A stretch of DNA of 64,000 nt from an uncultured Atopobiaceae bacterium (GTDB lineage: Bacteria > Actinomycetota > Coriobacteriia > Coriobacteriales > Atopobiaceae). The position numbers and the translations under genes were made by a program. Below are positions 25,245-34,095 of the stretch, piece by piece (the first letter of the stretch is position 1; the number at the start of each line of letters is the position of its first letter). The notes beneath the pieces are model-generated. The model saw nothing but the letters and a program-made list of their open reading frames with translations. It did no database searches and was not told where the DNA came from. The stretch covers positions 157,334-221,333 of the forward strand of contig CALUNW010000005.1 of the NCBI GenBank assembly GCA_944322145.1. The letters are read 5' to 3'.

Positions 25245-25958
25245 ATGGTCGGGCTGGGCACACTCATCGACGTTGCACTCATCATTGCGGGCGGAGCGGT
25301 CGGCCTCGTGGCGGGGCGCCTGGTCAAGCCGTGCGTGCAGGAGGGACTGCTCAAGACTACGGGTGTGGCGGTGTTGTTCATCGGGCTGTCCGGCGCGCTC
25401 GAGGGCATGCTCTCCGTGAGCGATGGCGCGCTTGTCTCCGGCGGCACGGTCGTGGTGGTGGCGTCTCTTGCGCTGGGGACGCTCGCGGGCGAGCTGCTGG
25501 ACATCGCTTCCTGGTTCGAGCGCCTGGGCGCCTGGCTGCGCCGCGTCTCGGGCAACGAGAAGAACGAGCGCTTCCTGGACGCGTTTCTCACCGCCACGTT
25601 CACGGTGTGCATCGGCGCGATGGCCGTGGTGGGCTCGATTCAGGACGGCATCCTCGGCGATTGGTCGACCCTTGCGCTCAAGGGCGTGCTCGATGCGCTC
25701 ATCATCTGCGCGATGGCCGCCTCGATGGGCGTGGGCTGCCTCTTCTCGGCCCTTCCCGTTGGCGTGCTCCAAGGTGCGATTACCCTGCTCGCCCGCGCGC
25801 TGCAGCCCCTCATGACCGAGGCGGCGCTGGCCAACCTCTCCACGGTGGGCTCGATTCTCATCTTCTGCGTGGGCGTGAACCTCATTCGAGGGCGCACGTT
25901 CAACACGGCCAACATGCTGCCGGCAGTGGTGGTTGCGGTGTTGATGGCGCTGGCGTAA
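25245..25958 (+). CDS. DUF554 family membrane protein
   Basis: A 237-residue membrane protein of the YqgA/DUF554 family, function not established. It starts GLGTLIDVALIIAGGAVG and has about seven membrane segments. Characteristic features are EGLLKTTGVAVLFIGLSGAL near residue 33, the conserved NEKNERFLDAFLTATFTVCIGAM (residues about 103-125) and a glycine-rich C-terminal half. ATG follows GCGAGAGGCG and a TAGAAT box lies at 25203-25208. It is a single gene inside the surface island. Confidence 0.9.
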   Translation: MVGLGTLIDVALIIAGGAVGLVAGRLVKPCVQEGLLKTTGVAVLFIGLSGALEGMLSVSDGALVSGGTVVVVASLALGTLAGELLDIASWFERLGAWLRRVSGNEKNERFLDAFLTATFTVCIGAMAVVGSIQDGILGDWSTLALKGVLDALIICAMAASMGVGCLFSALPVGVLQGAITLLARALQPLMTEAALANLSTVGSILIFCVGVNLIRGRTFNTANMLPAVVVAVLMALA

Positions 25959-26029
25959 GCGACGGGCTGCGGGCAGGTGCTATGCCTGGCTGCGTCACGC
26001 AAGCTCTCGGCTATCGGCTGGATAACAGA

Positions 26030-26063
26030 GGGGCCCAAACGCGCGGCGATGCGTTTGGGCCCC
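26030..26063. terminator. Hairpin between convergent genes
   Basis: GGGGCCCAAACGC (26030-26042) pairs perfectly with GCGTTTGGGCCCC (26051-26063) over eight loop bases, between the DUF554 gene and the convergent SLH gene. Long and symmetric, it is suited to end transcription from both sides, although T tracts are absent. Confidence 0.65.
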
Positions 26064-26084
26064 AAGGAGACGCGTGCGGCGTTT

Positions 26085-28468
26085 CTACAGAACGCCCGCG
26101 TCGATGGCGTTGAGGATCATCGCGGCCATCTGGGCGCGGCTCATCGTCTCGGTGGCGCGCAGCTCGAGCGTGCCGTCGCGCAGCTCCACGCCGTTGATGA
26201 TGCCGTTCTCGACTGCCCAGGCGACGGAGTCTACGGCCCAGTCGGTTATCTCGTCTCCGTCGGGATAGCGCTCGAGCACGCTGCGATCTGCCTTGGAGAC
26301 GTCCGCCCCGGCGGCGTTGGCGATGATGGCGGCGAACTGCTCGCGGGTGAGCGCGTCGCCGATGCCAAAGAGGTTCGTCCCGCCGTAGCCTCCCATGACG
26401 CCGTTCTCGACGGCCCAGTTGACGGCGGGGGAGTACCACTGGCCCTGCGCGACGTCCGCGTGGGGTGCCGAAGGCGCAGATGCGTCCTTCTCGCCCAGGT
26501 GGTTGTACAGGACGCCGGCCGCCTGCTCTCGTGCGAGCGGGTCGTCGGGCCCGAAGGTCCCGTCATCGTAGCCGTTCATGATGCCGAGGTCGCTGACGCG
26601 GCAGATGGCGTCGTAGTACCAGGTGCCGCTCGCCACGTCGACGAAGGGCCTGTCGAGAGCAGGGTAGTCGGGCTGGGGCTCATCCTCGTCGGGGTCGTCC
26701 GGCGTGTCCGGGTCCGTCGACCCGCCTGACCCGCCGGGGTCGGAGGGTGTCGTGCTCGTCATGATCTTGAAGGGGACGCGCAGCTCGCCGGTGTAGTTGC
26801 CCATGCCGGTGATGATGACCATTGCGGTGCCTGCGTCGATGTTGTTCTCATAGGTGAGCTCGTAATCGGCTCCCTCGACGAGTGTCGTGCCTTCGACGGT
26901 TATATTTGGTTTAGGAGTGATGGGACTGCCGGTCCAAGTCTGTTCGGGGATGGACGCGACGACGGCCTTCTCGGACAGGTTGATGGTGACAGGCTCTTCA
27001 AGTACGATGCCGAGTCCTGCAAAGTACTCTTCAACTCCGCCGCCTTGGCTGGCATCTTGGTAGGTTACGTTAATTCGATCCATTACGAGAAAAGTACCGT
27101 CATCGCCAACGGTGCAAATCTTGGCGTCATATACGGACGCGTCGAAATCCGGGCCAAATTCGTAGCGATAGATTTTGACAACGGCGGTAGTTCCAGCGTA
27201 CTGCCTGCCCACATTGATGCGGTACCAGATGTGTCCAACGGAATCCGACGCGAATTCATCCGTATAGGGATAGATTCTATAGGAGATGTCATAGTATGGA
27301 CTGACGCTGTCTATGGTTGAGATATCGAGATTGACGCTGCTTGACTCGATGGCCACAGTGGCTCCGTTGGCGAGCTGCTTCACTTTGTCCTCGCCGTTGT
27401 AGTCCACGACCGTGCCGCTCGGAAGAGTTTCCTTGGGTTCGATATTGATGGTCAAGACGCCATAAACGGGTGTGTTTCTCGTAGAGAAATCGGGAAACAT
27501 CACTATGGAATCCGACCCGGAGGCATAGCCAGCAGAGCCAAAGGGGACCACAAAGGTGCCGTCCTCTTGGACCGTCATCTCGTGGACAGTCGCCCTTTTG
27601 TTGTACCCTCCGTAGTCGCTGAGCTGGTCATAGCTCAGGTACGACACGGCCTTCATACCGGCGTACTTTGGATCAACCTTAATCTTGAACCCGGTGGTCG
27701 GCTCATAAGAGGATTGCCCTGACGACTCGGCCTTGGCGTACAGAAACTCGAAGCTACCTAGGCAGAGCCCGCCCTCGGAGGGAGGGCAATACCCCTCTGC
27801 GTACCTCTTGAGCACCCCGTCAGCGTCTCCAGGCGTTTCGAGTGTCGGCACGGCATCAAGGCGAACTTCCGAGGTGATATCACTCTGCGACTTGGCAGAA
27901 ACAGTGACGGAGCAGCTGCTGTTCTCAGCTGTCTTCGCATCATGGGAGAGAGCGTCTTTGAAGGATGCGTAGCAGCTCTCGAGATAGGACACGCTTGCTC
28001 CTGTGGGTTGCATGCCCGAGCCAGGAGTGCCCTGGCTGCTCCCCATGTCAACCACACCGGTTACCAGGGCCCATCCATCAATGGGGAAGTTGATGGTGAC
28101 AGTGGAGAGGTAGTCATCGGCTCCCGGCGTACCCGTTTGCCCGGGGAGGTAGCGACGAATCATCTCGGTCGTGCCATCTTGGTGCTGAATGTAGAAGGTG
28201 ACATGATTTCCCGCGAGATAGCCCCACACCTGGGCGGTGTGACTGTAGTCGCTGTCGGTCCCCTCAAGCCTCAGCGACTCAAAGACGTAGTCGCCTTCCT
28301 TCCAGCTATAGCCGCTCGCGATTTCATCGGTCTCAGTGACCGTACCGATGACTCCGTCTGCCCTGTTCCACTTGTCGGCTGTGTGCCAACCGCATACGCC
28401 CCAGATGGCAGCGCGACTGCACAGGCGCAAAGGACGGCTGCGATAGCTTTCCCTGCCCGCACGATCAC
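26085..28468 (-). pseudogene. Secreted SLH-domain surface protein, frameshifted after its signal peptide
   Basis: Two frames together make one secreted protein. The 5' frame (GTG at 28468) encodes a clear signal peptide ending ALPSGAYA. The main frame, open from about 28430, encodes some 770 residues. The switch between frames lies near 28370-28410, so one base is missing or two are extra relative to an intact gene. The main part has beta-rich domains, one of the type with PEQTWTGSPITPKPNITVEG (residues about 505-580 of the main frame), a Pro/Asp linker, and three C-terminal SLH repeats beginning FVDVASGTWYYDAI, ADVAQGQWYSPAVNW and EITDWAVDSVAWAVENG, which would bind cell-wall polymer. GC content is visibly lower around 27000-28400 than in neighbours, suggesting acquisition. 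A sequencing error would restore it. Confidence 0.75.
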
Positions 28469-28499
28469 CCCAATCTGTTGAGTATCTCCAACAAGTTAG

Positions 28500-28505
28500 T
28501 TTATA
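28500..28505 (-). promoter_or_regulatory. Minus-strand -10 box (TATAAA) for the SLH gene
   Basis: On the minus strand TATAAA lies 32 bases before the GTG at 28468, with TTGGAG as a loosely spaced binding site between them. The -35 is not convincing. It supports 28468 as the true 5' end and hence the frameshift interpretation. Confidence 0.4.
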
Positions 28506-28566
28506 GGGTGTACCTGCTGCGGATGGCGTCTCTCAGAGGGTGACTAGTTCGGGCTGTCGGCGAGCG

Positions 28567-28836
28567 CTATCCCGTGGCTGCGGCGCGGCGTGCGCGGCGG
28601 TCGTCCTCGTCGTTGAGTCGCTCTGCGAGCCAGATCTTAACGAGCGACTGTCGTGTGACGCCGTATTCTTCGGCATATCCGTCGAGCCGGGAGATCATGG
28701 GAGCCGTCATGTCCACGCTCATGCGACGTTGGGCCTGGCGCGGCCTCTCGAACGTTGACTCGTCGGCGTAGGGAAGAACTTCTCCACCGCTATCGAAGAG
28801 CTCGTCAATCTGTTGGGATGTTGCCTGTTCAGCCAT
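28567..28836 (-). CDS. brnA: BrnA-type antitoxin (second pair)
   Basis: An 89-residue ribbon-helix-helix antitoxin: acidic N-terminus (QQIDELFDSGGEVLPYADE), then RRMSVDMTAPMISRLDGYAE and GVTRQSLVKIWLAERLNDED, the same layout as the copy at 17420. It ends in an arginine- and alanine-rich tail. ATG follows AGTGAGGCGATACC. The start overlaps brnT by eight bases. Sequence similarity to the first copy is limited to the fold, so this looks like an independent acquisition rather than a recent duplication. Confidence 0.85.
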   Translation of the reverse strand: MAEQATSQQIDELFDSGGEVLPYADESTFERPRQAQRRMSVDMTAPMISRLDGYAEEYGVTRQSLVKIWLAERLNDEDDRRARRAAATG

Positions 28837-29113
28837 GGTATCGCCTCACTTCTGCCTTGCTCGATGCACGTGCTGAGATGATGCGAACGCGCTCTGCCTG
28901 ATCGCCTCGATAGGTGATGATGGCGGAGAGGTATCGCGCGCGGGAGACTCGTCCGACGACCAGCCAACGGTCCTCGGGGCTGTCTGCAACCTTGACGCGA
29001 TAGTGCAACGGGTCAGCCCAAATCCGACGCGCCTCCCAAAAGGACACTCCGTGCTTTCTGAGATTGTCCTCACTCTTCTTCTGGTCCCATTCAAACGCTA
29101 CGTCACTTTCCAT
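28829..29113 (-). CDS. brnT: BrnT-type toxin (second pair)
   Basis: A 94-residue BrnT/DUF497 RNase toxin: VAFEWDQKKSEDNLRKHGVS (residues 5-24), WEARRIWADPLHYRV, RWLVVGRVSRARYLSAIITYRG and RIISARASSKAEVRRY. The NLRKHGVSF motif and the C-terminal RIISAR segment match the toxin at 17682. Upstream (29120-29170) is A/T-rich and probably holds the autoregulated promoter. It closes the right edge of the surface island. Confidence 0.87.
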   Translation of the reverse strand: MESDVAFEWDQKKSEDNLRKHGVSFWEARRIWADPLHYRVKVADSPEDRWLVVGRVSRARYLSAIITYRGDQAERVRIISARASSKAEVRRYHG

Positions 29114-29334
29114 TATGTCTCATTTCTCATTAACTATTACTCTTTAATTGAGCTGTTTCGTTTCATTCAAAGGGAAGGCAAGACTAGCGCGGATACTTGA
29201 GACTCGTCTGCCACGCAGCTGGCATGCAGCTATGTCCGCAGGTCATGCGGCGGAGTGGAGCAATTGTTCTGCAAAGACGTCGGTGGGCGGTGGAGAATGA
29301 GCCGCGAGTGTCGGCACCGTAGCATCGCTACACT

Positions 29335-29358
29335 TGAAGGCGGAAGAAACCGCCTTCA
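29335..29358. other. Hairpin just upstream of the acetyltransferase gene
   Basis: TGAAGGCGG, AAGAAA loop, CCGCCTTCA: a perfect 9-bp stem ending five bases before ACGGAG, the likely binding site of the next gene. It may be a leader hairpin that affects translation. The 230 bases upstream hold no supported gene. Confidence 0.55.
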
Positions 29359-29373
29359 TGCGAACGGAGCCCC

Positions 29374-29970
29374 ATGACCGCCCTTGACCTCATGCGCTCG
29401 GACGAGCCCTATGCCGTGAGCTATCTCGACATGCCCAATCACCTGCAGACACGTGCGCAGGGGCTCTGCTGGCGCTTCAATCAGCTCGACCCGACGGACG
29501 CCGAGGGCAAGACGGCTATCCTGTCCAAGCTCTTTGGCACCTGGCACCCGCGCGTGACGGTCAAGCCCGTCTTCCGCTGCGATTACGGCTTCAACATCCA
29601 CTTCCGCGGGTTCGCGCTCGTGAACTACAACTGCGTCTTTCTCGACACCTCGCCCATCCGCATCGGCGAGGGCACGTTCATCGCCCCGGGCTGCGTGCTG
29701 GGCTGCGCGGGACATGCGGTGGACCCGGCCCAGCGCGCGGAGGGCATACAGACCTCGGCGCCCATCACCATCGGCGACAACGTGTGGCTGGGCGCCAACG
29801 TCACCGTGTGCGGCGGCGTGACCATCGGCGACGGAGCCGTCATCGGCGCCGGCAGCGTGGTCACGCGCGACGTGCCCGCGGGCGTGCTCGCGGCTGGCGT
29901 CCCGTGTCGCGTCATCCGCGAGGTGGGCCCGGACGACCGCGTGACGCCGCTCGCGCCGGACGCTGAGTAG
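29374..29970 (+). CDS. Maltose/galactoside-type O-acetyltransferase
   Basis: Trimeric left-handed beta-helix enzyme that transfers acetyl from acetyl-CoA to a sugar hydroxyl. The 198-residue protein has the N-terminal helical cap typical of Maa/LacA (AVSYLDMPNHLQTRAQGLCW, then LFGTWHPRVTVKPVFRCDYG). Hexapeptide turns follow (IRIGEGTFIAPGCVLGCAGH, with the catalytic histidine in GHAVDP), then ITIGDNVWLGANVTVCGGVTIGDGAVIGAGSVVTRDVP in sequence (residues 128-168). It ends GVPCRVIRE. A DUF1294 gene starts nine bases downstream, so the two form an operon. The actual acceptor sugar is unknown. Confidence 0.9.
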   Translation: MTALDLMRSDEPYAVSYLDMPNHLQTRAQGLCWRFNQLDPTDAEGKTAILSKLFGTWHPRVTVKPVFRCDYGFNIHFRGFALVNYNCVFLDTSPIRIGEGTFIAPGCVLGCAGHAVDPAQRAEGIQTSAPITIGDNVWLGANVTVCGGVTIGDGAVIGAGSVVTRDVPAGVLAAGVPCRVIREVGPDDRVTPLAPDAE

Positions 29971-29979
29971 GGGGGAGAC

Positions 29980-30603
29980 GTGCCCGACGTCGCGCCTTGG
30001 CCCGAGCCTCTCGCCCTCTATCTCGCTGTGATCAACGTGGCAACCTTTTCCCTGTTGGCGCTCGACCGCTGGCTGTGTGCCCGTCGCGGTACCGACGAAG
30101 CCCTTTCACGCACTGCGCTCACGCTGCTCATGTTCGCAGGCGGCGCGGTGGGCGGCACGCTCGCTTTTCTGCTGCTCGACCGCCACACCAACAAGAGAAA
30201 CTCCGCGTGGCACATCTTCTCGCTGATAGCGCTTCTCGGCTGGGCGCTCGTGCTCGTGGCGCTCTACGTGGCGCCGCTCGACCCGACGGCGCTCAGGGCG
30301 GCGCTTGGCCGGGATCACACGGTTCTTCTCGCCTGCCTGGGCGCAGCGAGCGGCGTGACGTTTCTGGCCTTTGTAGTCGACAAGCTGATCGCCCTCTGGA
30401 ACGGTCGCGGACACGACGTCCCGCGCATTCCGGAGATCGTGCTTCTGCTGCTCGCGCTCGTGGGAGGCGCGCCGGGCGGCCTGCTGGCAATGCTTGTGGC
30501 GCGGCATAAGATCCGCACGACCGCCTTTGCCGCGGGTCTGCCGATGATGCTGGTGCTGCAGGCGGTCGTCGTGGCGTACCTGCTTCAGCTCGGTCTGGCA
30601 TAG
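29980..30603 (+). CDS. Membrane protein with two tandem DUF1294 domains
   Basis: A 207-residue membrane protein in which the short DUF1294 domain appears twice. The first copy is near residues 12-85 (INVATFSLLALDRWLCARRG ... FAGGAVGGTLAFLLLDRHTN) and the second near 112-190 (SGVTFLAFVVDKLIALWNG ... RIPEIVLLLLALVGGAPGG ... ARHKI). The second keeps the family DK, RIPE, GG and RHK signatures; the first has lost several. Typical DUF1294 proteins are about 85-140 residues. GTG start after GGGGGGAGAC. Function unknown. Confidence 0.85.
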   Translation: MPDVAPWPEPLALYLAVINVATFSLLALDRWLCARRGTDEALSRTALTLLMFAGGAVGGTLAFLLLDRHTNKRNSAWHIFSLIALLGWALVLVALYVAPLDPTALRAALGRDHTVLLACLGAASGVTFLAFVVDKLIALWNGRGHDVPRIPEIVLLLLALVGGAPGGLLAMLVARHKIRTTAFAAGLPMMLVLQAVVVAYLLQLGLA

Positions 30604-30625
30604 CGCCTTGTGTGTGAGCGACGCC

Positions 30626-30695
30626 GCCGAGTAAGAGCAATCTGCGAAAACGACCTCCTTTTGGTGCCGTTTTTCGCAGATTTCTCTTACTCGGT
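30626..30695. repeat. Inverted repeat, CCGAGTAAGAG family
   Basis: The left arm begins CCGAGTAAGAGCAATCTGCG and the right arm is its complement with one or two mismatches (arms about 27 bp, loop about 14). It lies between two convergent genes. The same CGAGTAAGAG...CTCTTACTCG ends occur in the repeat at 57306-57433. Confidence 0.88.
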
Positions 30696-30752
30696 GTTTG
30701 GCGGGTGGCCGGCGGAGGCGCTCGGGTGCCGACCTCTCGCTCTTCTCGCCTG

Positions 30753-32210
30753 CTAGTTGTCGCTGCGGGAGAAGCCGTTTCTCATGTGCATGCTGGCCTC
30801 GTAGAGCACCTTGTCGAGAAGGTCCTCGGTCTGGCGGCGGCACTCGTCGGCGATGGCGGCGTTGCAGGCCGCGAGGTCGCCTCCCTCGGCGTCGCATGCG
30901 CGCACCATCGCGGCACAGCGGGCCGTGAGCGACTCCTGGTAGCGCTCCACGTGCGGCAGGCACGCGCCGTAGGCCGCGTCGGCGAGCGCGCCCACGAGGC
31001 GGTTTGCCCAGTAGAAGTTCTCGCTGGTCACGCGCGTGGTCGTGGCCTCGAAGTAGGCGGGCGTCTCGCTCACGTTGGCGTAGAGCGGCACGAGCGCGTT
31101 GAAGGCGTTGGAGCCGTACGCCACCCACTGCAGCGCAGCTCGCTCCGCCGGCACGTAGGGGCGCAGCTGCAGCACGGCGAGCTGGCTGTTGCGGTTGATG
31201 CCGATCGGGCGATAGCGCCCGCGCGAGGCCTCGGTGCCCGCGCTGCCGTAGGGGTCGTACGGGGTGCCCTGGTAGTGGAGCGAGAGCACGTACTTGACGT
31301 CCTCGATCGTGATCTTGCGCTCGGGTTCGCGGCACCACGGAAGGAAGTCGCTCTCGGGACCAAAGTCCTCGGCGGGGGCGGCGGTGTCCCAGGGGCCGGC
31401 GTGCGGGTTGAGGAAGCGCTGCATGGCCCAGGCGCGCGGCGTGTTGTAGACGTGATCGGAGTCAGAGCGGCTGCCGAAGGCCTCGCGCGGGTTGAAGTGC
31501 GCCCCGCGCATGCCAACGGTGAGGTCGAGGTGGTTCTCGGCCATCCACTCGCGCAGGTCGGCGGAGCAGAGGCTCTCCTCCTGCGCGCCGAAGGCGTCAT
31601 CGAGGTCGAAGTCGTCGATGCCGAGCTGGTTGGGCATGGTGACGTAGGAGTCGTCGGGCACGCGGCGGGCAATCCAGTGGTGCCCACCCACGGTCTCGAG
31701 CCACCAGATATCGTCGGCGTCGGAGAAGGCGATGCCGTTCATCTCGTAGGTTCCGTAGCGCTCGAGCAGCGCGCCCAGGCGCATGACGCCGTCGCGGGCG
31801 CTCGTTGCGTAGGGGAGCACGAGCGTGACCATGTCCTCCTCGCCGATGCCGCCGGGCGTGCCCGAGGCGGCGTCGTAGCGCACGAGCGGGTCGGCGGCGA
31901 GCACGCGCTCGTTGGAGGTGATGGTCTCCGTGGCGCTCATCCCGACGTTGCGCTCGTTGAAGCCGGCCTCCTCCCAGAGGCCTTCCTTGAGGTCGGCATT
32001 GGGCAGGGCGGTGTAGCGCATGCCGGGCTCGCCGAGCTCGATCTCCAGGTGCGAGAGGACGCTCCTGTAGACGGTGCCGGCAGCCGGGGCCTCGCGGGCG
32101 ACGAGGCGCTTGGGACAGAACTCGCCGTTGGACGAGTCCTCGTTGCGCGCGACGATCGTGGAGCCGTCGTAGCTGGCCTTCTTGCCAACGAGAATTGTGG
32201 TGCAGGGCAT
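30753..32210 (-). CDS. pepD: C69-family dipeptidase
   Basis: N-terminal-nucleophile peptidase that hydrolyses dipeptides. The 485-residue protein begins MPCTTILVGKKASYDGSTIV, so Cys3 becomes the catalytic N-terminal residue after processing; this is the family hallmark together with ARNEDS. Other features are the GIGEEDMVTLVLPYATSARDGV and WWLETVGGHHWIARRVPDD segments, and a helical C-terminus. ATG at 32210 follows GCGAAGGAGGACCC; the much longer open frame upstream would bury the nucleophile and is discarded. There is no signal peptide, so it is cytosolic. Confidence 0.93.
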   Translation of the reverse strand: MPCTTILVGKKASYDGSTIVARNEDSSNGEFCPKRLVAREAPAAGTVYRSVLSHLEIELGEPGMRYTALPNADLKEGLWEEAGFNERNVGMSATETITSNERVLAADPLVRYDAASGTPGGIGEEDMVTLVLPYATSARDGVMRLGALLERYGTYEMNGIAFSDADDIWWLETVGGHHWIARRVPDDSYVTMPNQLGIDDFDLDDAFGAQEESLCSADLREWMAENHLDLTVGMRGAHFNPREAFGSRSDSDHVYNTPRAWAMQRFLNPHAGPWDTAAPAEDFGPESDFLPWCREPERKITIEDVKYVLSLHYQGTPYDPYGSAGTEASRGRYRPIGINRNSQLAVLQLRPYVPAERAALQWVAYGSNAFNALVPLYANVSETPAYFEATTTRVTSENFYWANRLVGALADAAYGACLPHVERYQESLTARCAAMVRACDAEGGDLAACNAAIADECRRQTEDLLDKVLYEASMHMRNGFSRSDN

Positions 32211-32328
32211 GGGTCCTCCTTCGCGTGCGCGCCGGCGCCGCTCGCCGACGCGCCGTCGTCTGCGTCGCCACCATCTTAGCCGTATGCCAGACTGAGGTTG
32301 CCCCCGTTTGACGAGGAGGGGAGGACCC

Positions 32329-32661
32329 GTGATCAGCATGAGCGCAAAGATCGGCGTCTCCACGGCGGCGAGCATGGCGTCGCAGGCCATAGGACGCCTG
32401 GGCACGACCGTGGAGCAGGCGGGCGAGATGGGTCGCACGTGGGAAGACTGCTCCGTGCGCGTGATCGTTGCGGAAAAGTACTTCATGCGCATCGGGAGCT
32501 TTGCGAGCCTCACGGTCATGGTCTCGGGTGACGCCGAGTCCTCGCGCGTGGAGGCCGTGGCGTCGGGCGCGGGAGACGGCTTGCTCAACTTCAACTGGGG
32601 CGCGCGGCAGGACTTCGAGGAGGACTTCCGCCGCCAGATGCGCGACCTGGGGTACGCATAG
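32329..32661 (+). CDS. Small conserved protein, DUF6054-like
   Basis: A 110-residue protein without membrane segments. The N-terminal half is polar (STAASMASQAIGRLGTTVEQ) and the second half has alternating hydrophobic residues (VRVIVAEKYFMRIGSFASLTVMVSGD) suggesting a beta sheet, then LNFNWGARQDFEEDFRRQM. The pattern of a strand pair followed by SGxGxxxxxNxxxGxEEDF resembles DUF6054, a match by eye only. GTG 32329 lies just after GAGGAGGGGAGGA and is chosen over ATG 32338. No functional partner is adjacent. Confidence 0.65.
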   Translation: MISMSAKIGVSTAASMASQAIGRLGTTVEQAGEMGRTWEDCSVRVIVAEKYFMRIGSFASLTVMVSGDAESSRVEAVASGAGDGLLNFNWGARQDFEEDFRRQMRDLGYA

Positions 32662-32693
32662 ACCGCCTTGCGTGCCTCGGGCTGAACGCTCAT

Positions 32694-32924
32694 CTGCAGA
32701 ATCGGCCTTCAGTCCATTTTTTCCGTCCTCCGAATGCAAAATCGAGCTTCAGTCCATAAGTTTTCGCGCCGTTTGGACATGTGGAGCCGAAGGCGTGCGA
32801 GCGAATCCTGCAAAAACGCCGCCGGCTGTGCTCGGGGAAGGTCTGAAGACCCGAATACGCATGGACTGAAGCTCGATTTTGCTTTTTGCTTCGGCCAAAT
32901 ATGGACTGAAGGCCGGTTTTGCAT
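32694..32924. repeat. Large inverted repeat with four CTTCAGTCCAT units
   Basis: The left arm (about 32696-32758) and right arm (32861-32924) are near-complements. Each arm itself contains two direct copies of a unit (A)AATCGrsCTTCAGTCCAT about 40 bases apart, so there are four units in all. The 100-base centre has no gene. It occupies the gap before the DAHP synthase promoter. Confidence 0.85.
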
Positions 32925-32980
32925 GTTGCCTCTCTCGTGGCATGCTCGCTGACAAGACATTGCCCGCGTATGACCGTGCG

Positions 32981-33009
32981 TTGCGGCGCGCCCGTCCGCG
33001 CGATACTAT
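32981..33009 (+). promoter_or_regulatory. Promoter of DAHP synthase
   Basis: TTGCGG (32981-32986), a 17-base spacer, and TACTAT (33004-33009). The start codon is 33 bases further on, with GGAGG between. No attenuator or leader peptide is evident. Confidence 0.6.
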
Positions 33010-33041
33010 ACGGGCACGTTTCACACGCCCGGAGGTACCCC

Positions 33042-34070
33042 ATGTCCATGAAGTTCAAGCGTCTCCTGCCCATCCCCAAGGACATCCGCGCCGAGATGCC
33101 CCTCTCGGCCGAGATGACGGCCCGCAAGGCATCCTTTGACAGGGGCGTCTCCGACGTGCTCTCCGGGCGCGATGATCGTCTGCTGCTCATCATCGGCCCG
33201 TGCTCCGCGGACCGAGAGGACTCGGTGCTGGACTACGCCACGCGCCTGGCCAAGCTCGCCGAGACCGTCAAGGACCGCCTGCTCGTGATTCCGCGCGTCT
33301 ACACCAACAAGCCGCGCACCAAGGGCACCGGCTACAAGGGCCTGCTCCACAACCCCAACCCGGAGGCGGCCGATGACCTGCTCGAGGGCGTCAAGGCCAT
33401 CCGCCGCATGCACCTGCGCGTGGTGGAGGAGACGGGCATGTTCACCGCCGACGAGATGCTTTACCCCACTAACTACCAGTATCTCATCGACCTTCTGGCC
33501 TACATCGCGGTGGGCGCGCGCTCCGTCGAGAACCAGGAGCACCGCCTGGTCGCGTCCGGCGTTCCCATGCCGGTGGGCATGAAGAACCCCACGGGTGGCT
33601 CCACCGACGTCATGCTCAACTCCATCTACGCCGCCCAGCAGCCGCAGACCTTCATCTTCCGCAACTGGGAGGTTTCGACCACGGGCAACCCGCTCGCGCA
33701 CGCCGTGCTGCGCGGCTACGTGGGCCTCGATGGGATCAACTACCCCAACTACCACTACGAGTACCTCGAGCGCCTGGCCGAGAAGTATACGGCGGCCAGC
33801 TTCGAGAATCCCGCGGCCGTCATCGACTGCAACCACGACAACTCCGGCAAGCGCCCGTTCCAGCAGATCCGCATCTGCCACGAGGTGCTCGACTCGATGA
33901 GCCGCTCGGACACGATCCGCCGCCTCGTGCGCGGCTTCATGGTCGAGTCCTATCTTGTGGACGGCAACCAGCCGGTGACCGGCTCCACCTACGGCCAGTC
34001 GATCACGGACGCGTGCCTGGGCTGGGACAAGACCGAGCGCCTGGTCAAGGAAATTGCCGAGCGCGCGTAG
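33042..34070 (+). CDS. aroF: 3-deoxy-7-phosphoheptulonate synthase, class I
   Basis: First enzyme of the shikimate pathway: phosphoenolpyruvate plus erythrose 4-phosphate gives DAHP. The 342-residue protein has the class I signatures LLIIGPCSADRED (phosphoenolpyruvate site), IPRVYTNKPRTKGTGYKGL, the lysine and metal regions GARSVENQEHR, VGMKNPTGGSTDV, and the metal-binding CNHDNSGK and VESYLVDGNQP. ATG at 33042 lies six bases after GGAGG; the longer open frame upstream crosses the promoter. It is a single gene ending at a strong terminator. The isozyme symbol (aroF, aroG or aroH) and feedback specificity cannot be read from the sequence. Confidence 0.94.
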   Translation: MSMKFKRLLPIPKDIRAEMPLSAEMTARKASFDRGVSDVLSGRDDRLLLIIGPCSADREDSVLDYATRLAKLAETVKDRLLVIPRVYTNKPRTKGTGYKGLLHNPNPEAADDLLEGVKAIRRMHLRVVEETGMFTADEMLYPTNYQYLIDLLAYIAVGARSVENQEHRLVASGVPMPVGMKNPTGGSTDVMLNSIYAAQQPQTFIFRNWEVSTTGNPLAHAVLRGYVGLDGINYPNYHYEYLERLAEKYTAASFENPAAVIDCNHDNSGKRPFQQIRICHEVLDSMSRSDTIRRLVRGFMVESYLVDGNQPVTGSTYGQSITDACLGWDKTERLVKEIAERA

Positions 34071-34095
34071 GTGAGCGCCTGCCCAGCCGGGAACT

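Noticed and set aside
30753..32693. Extended 646-codon form of the C69 dipeptidase
   Set aside because: The nucleophile must be at the N-terminus; MPCTTI at 32210 with GAAGGAGG is the right start.
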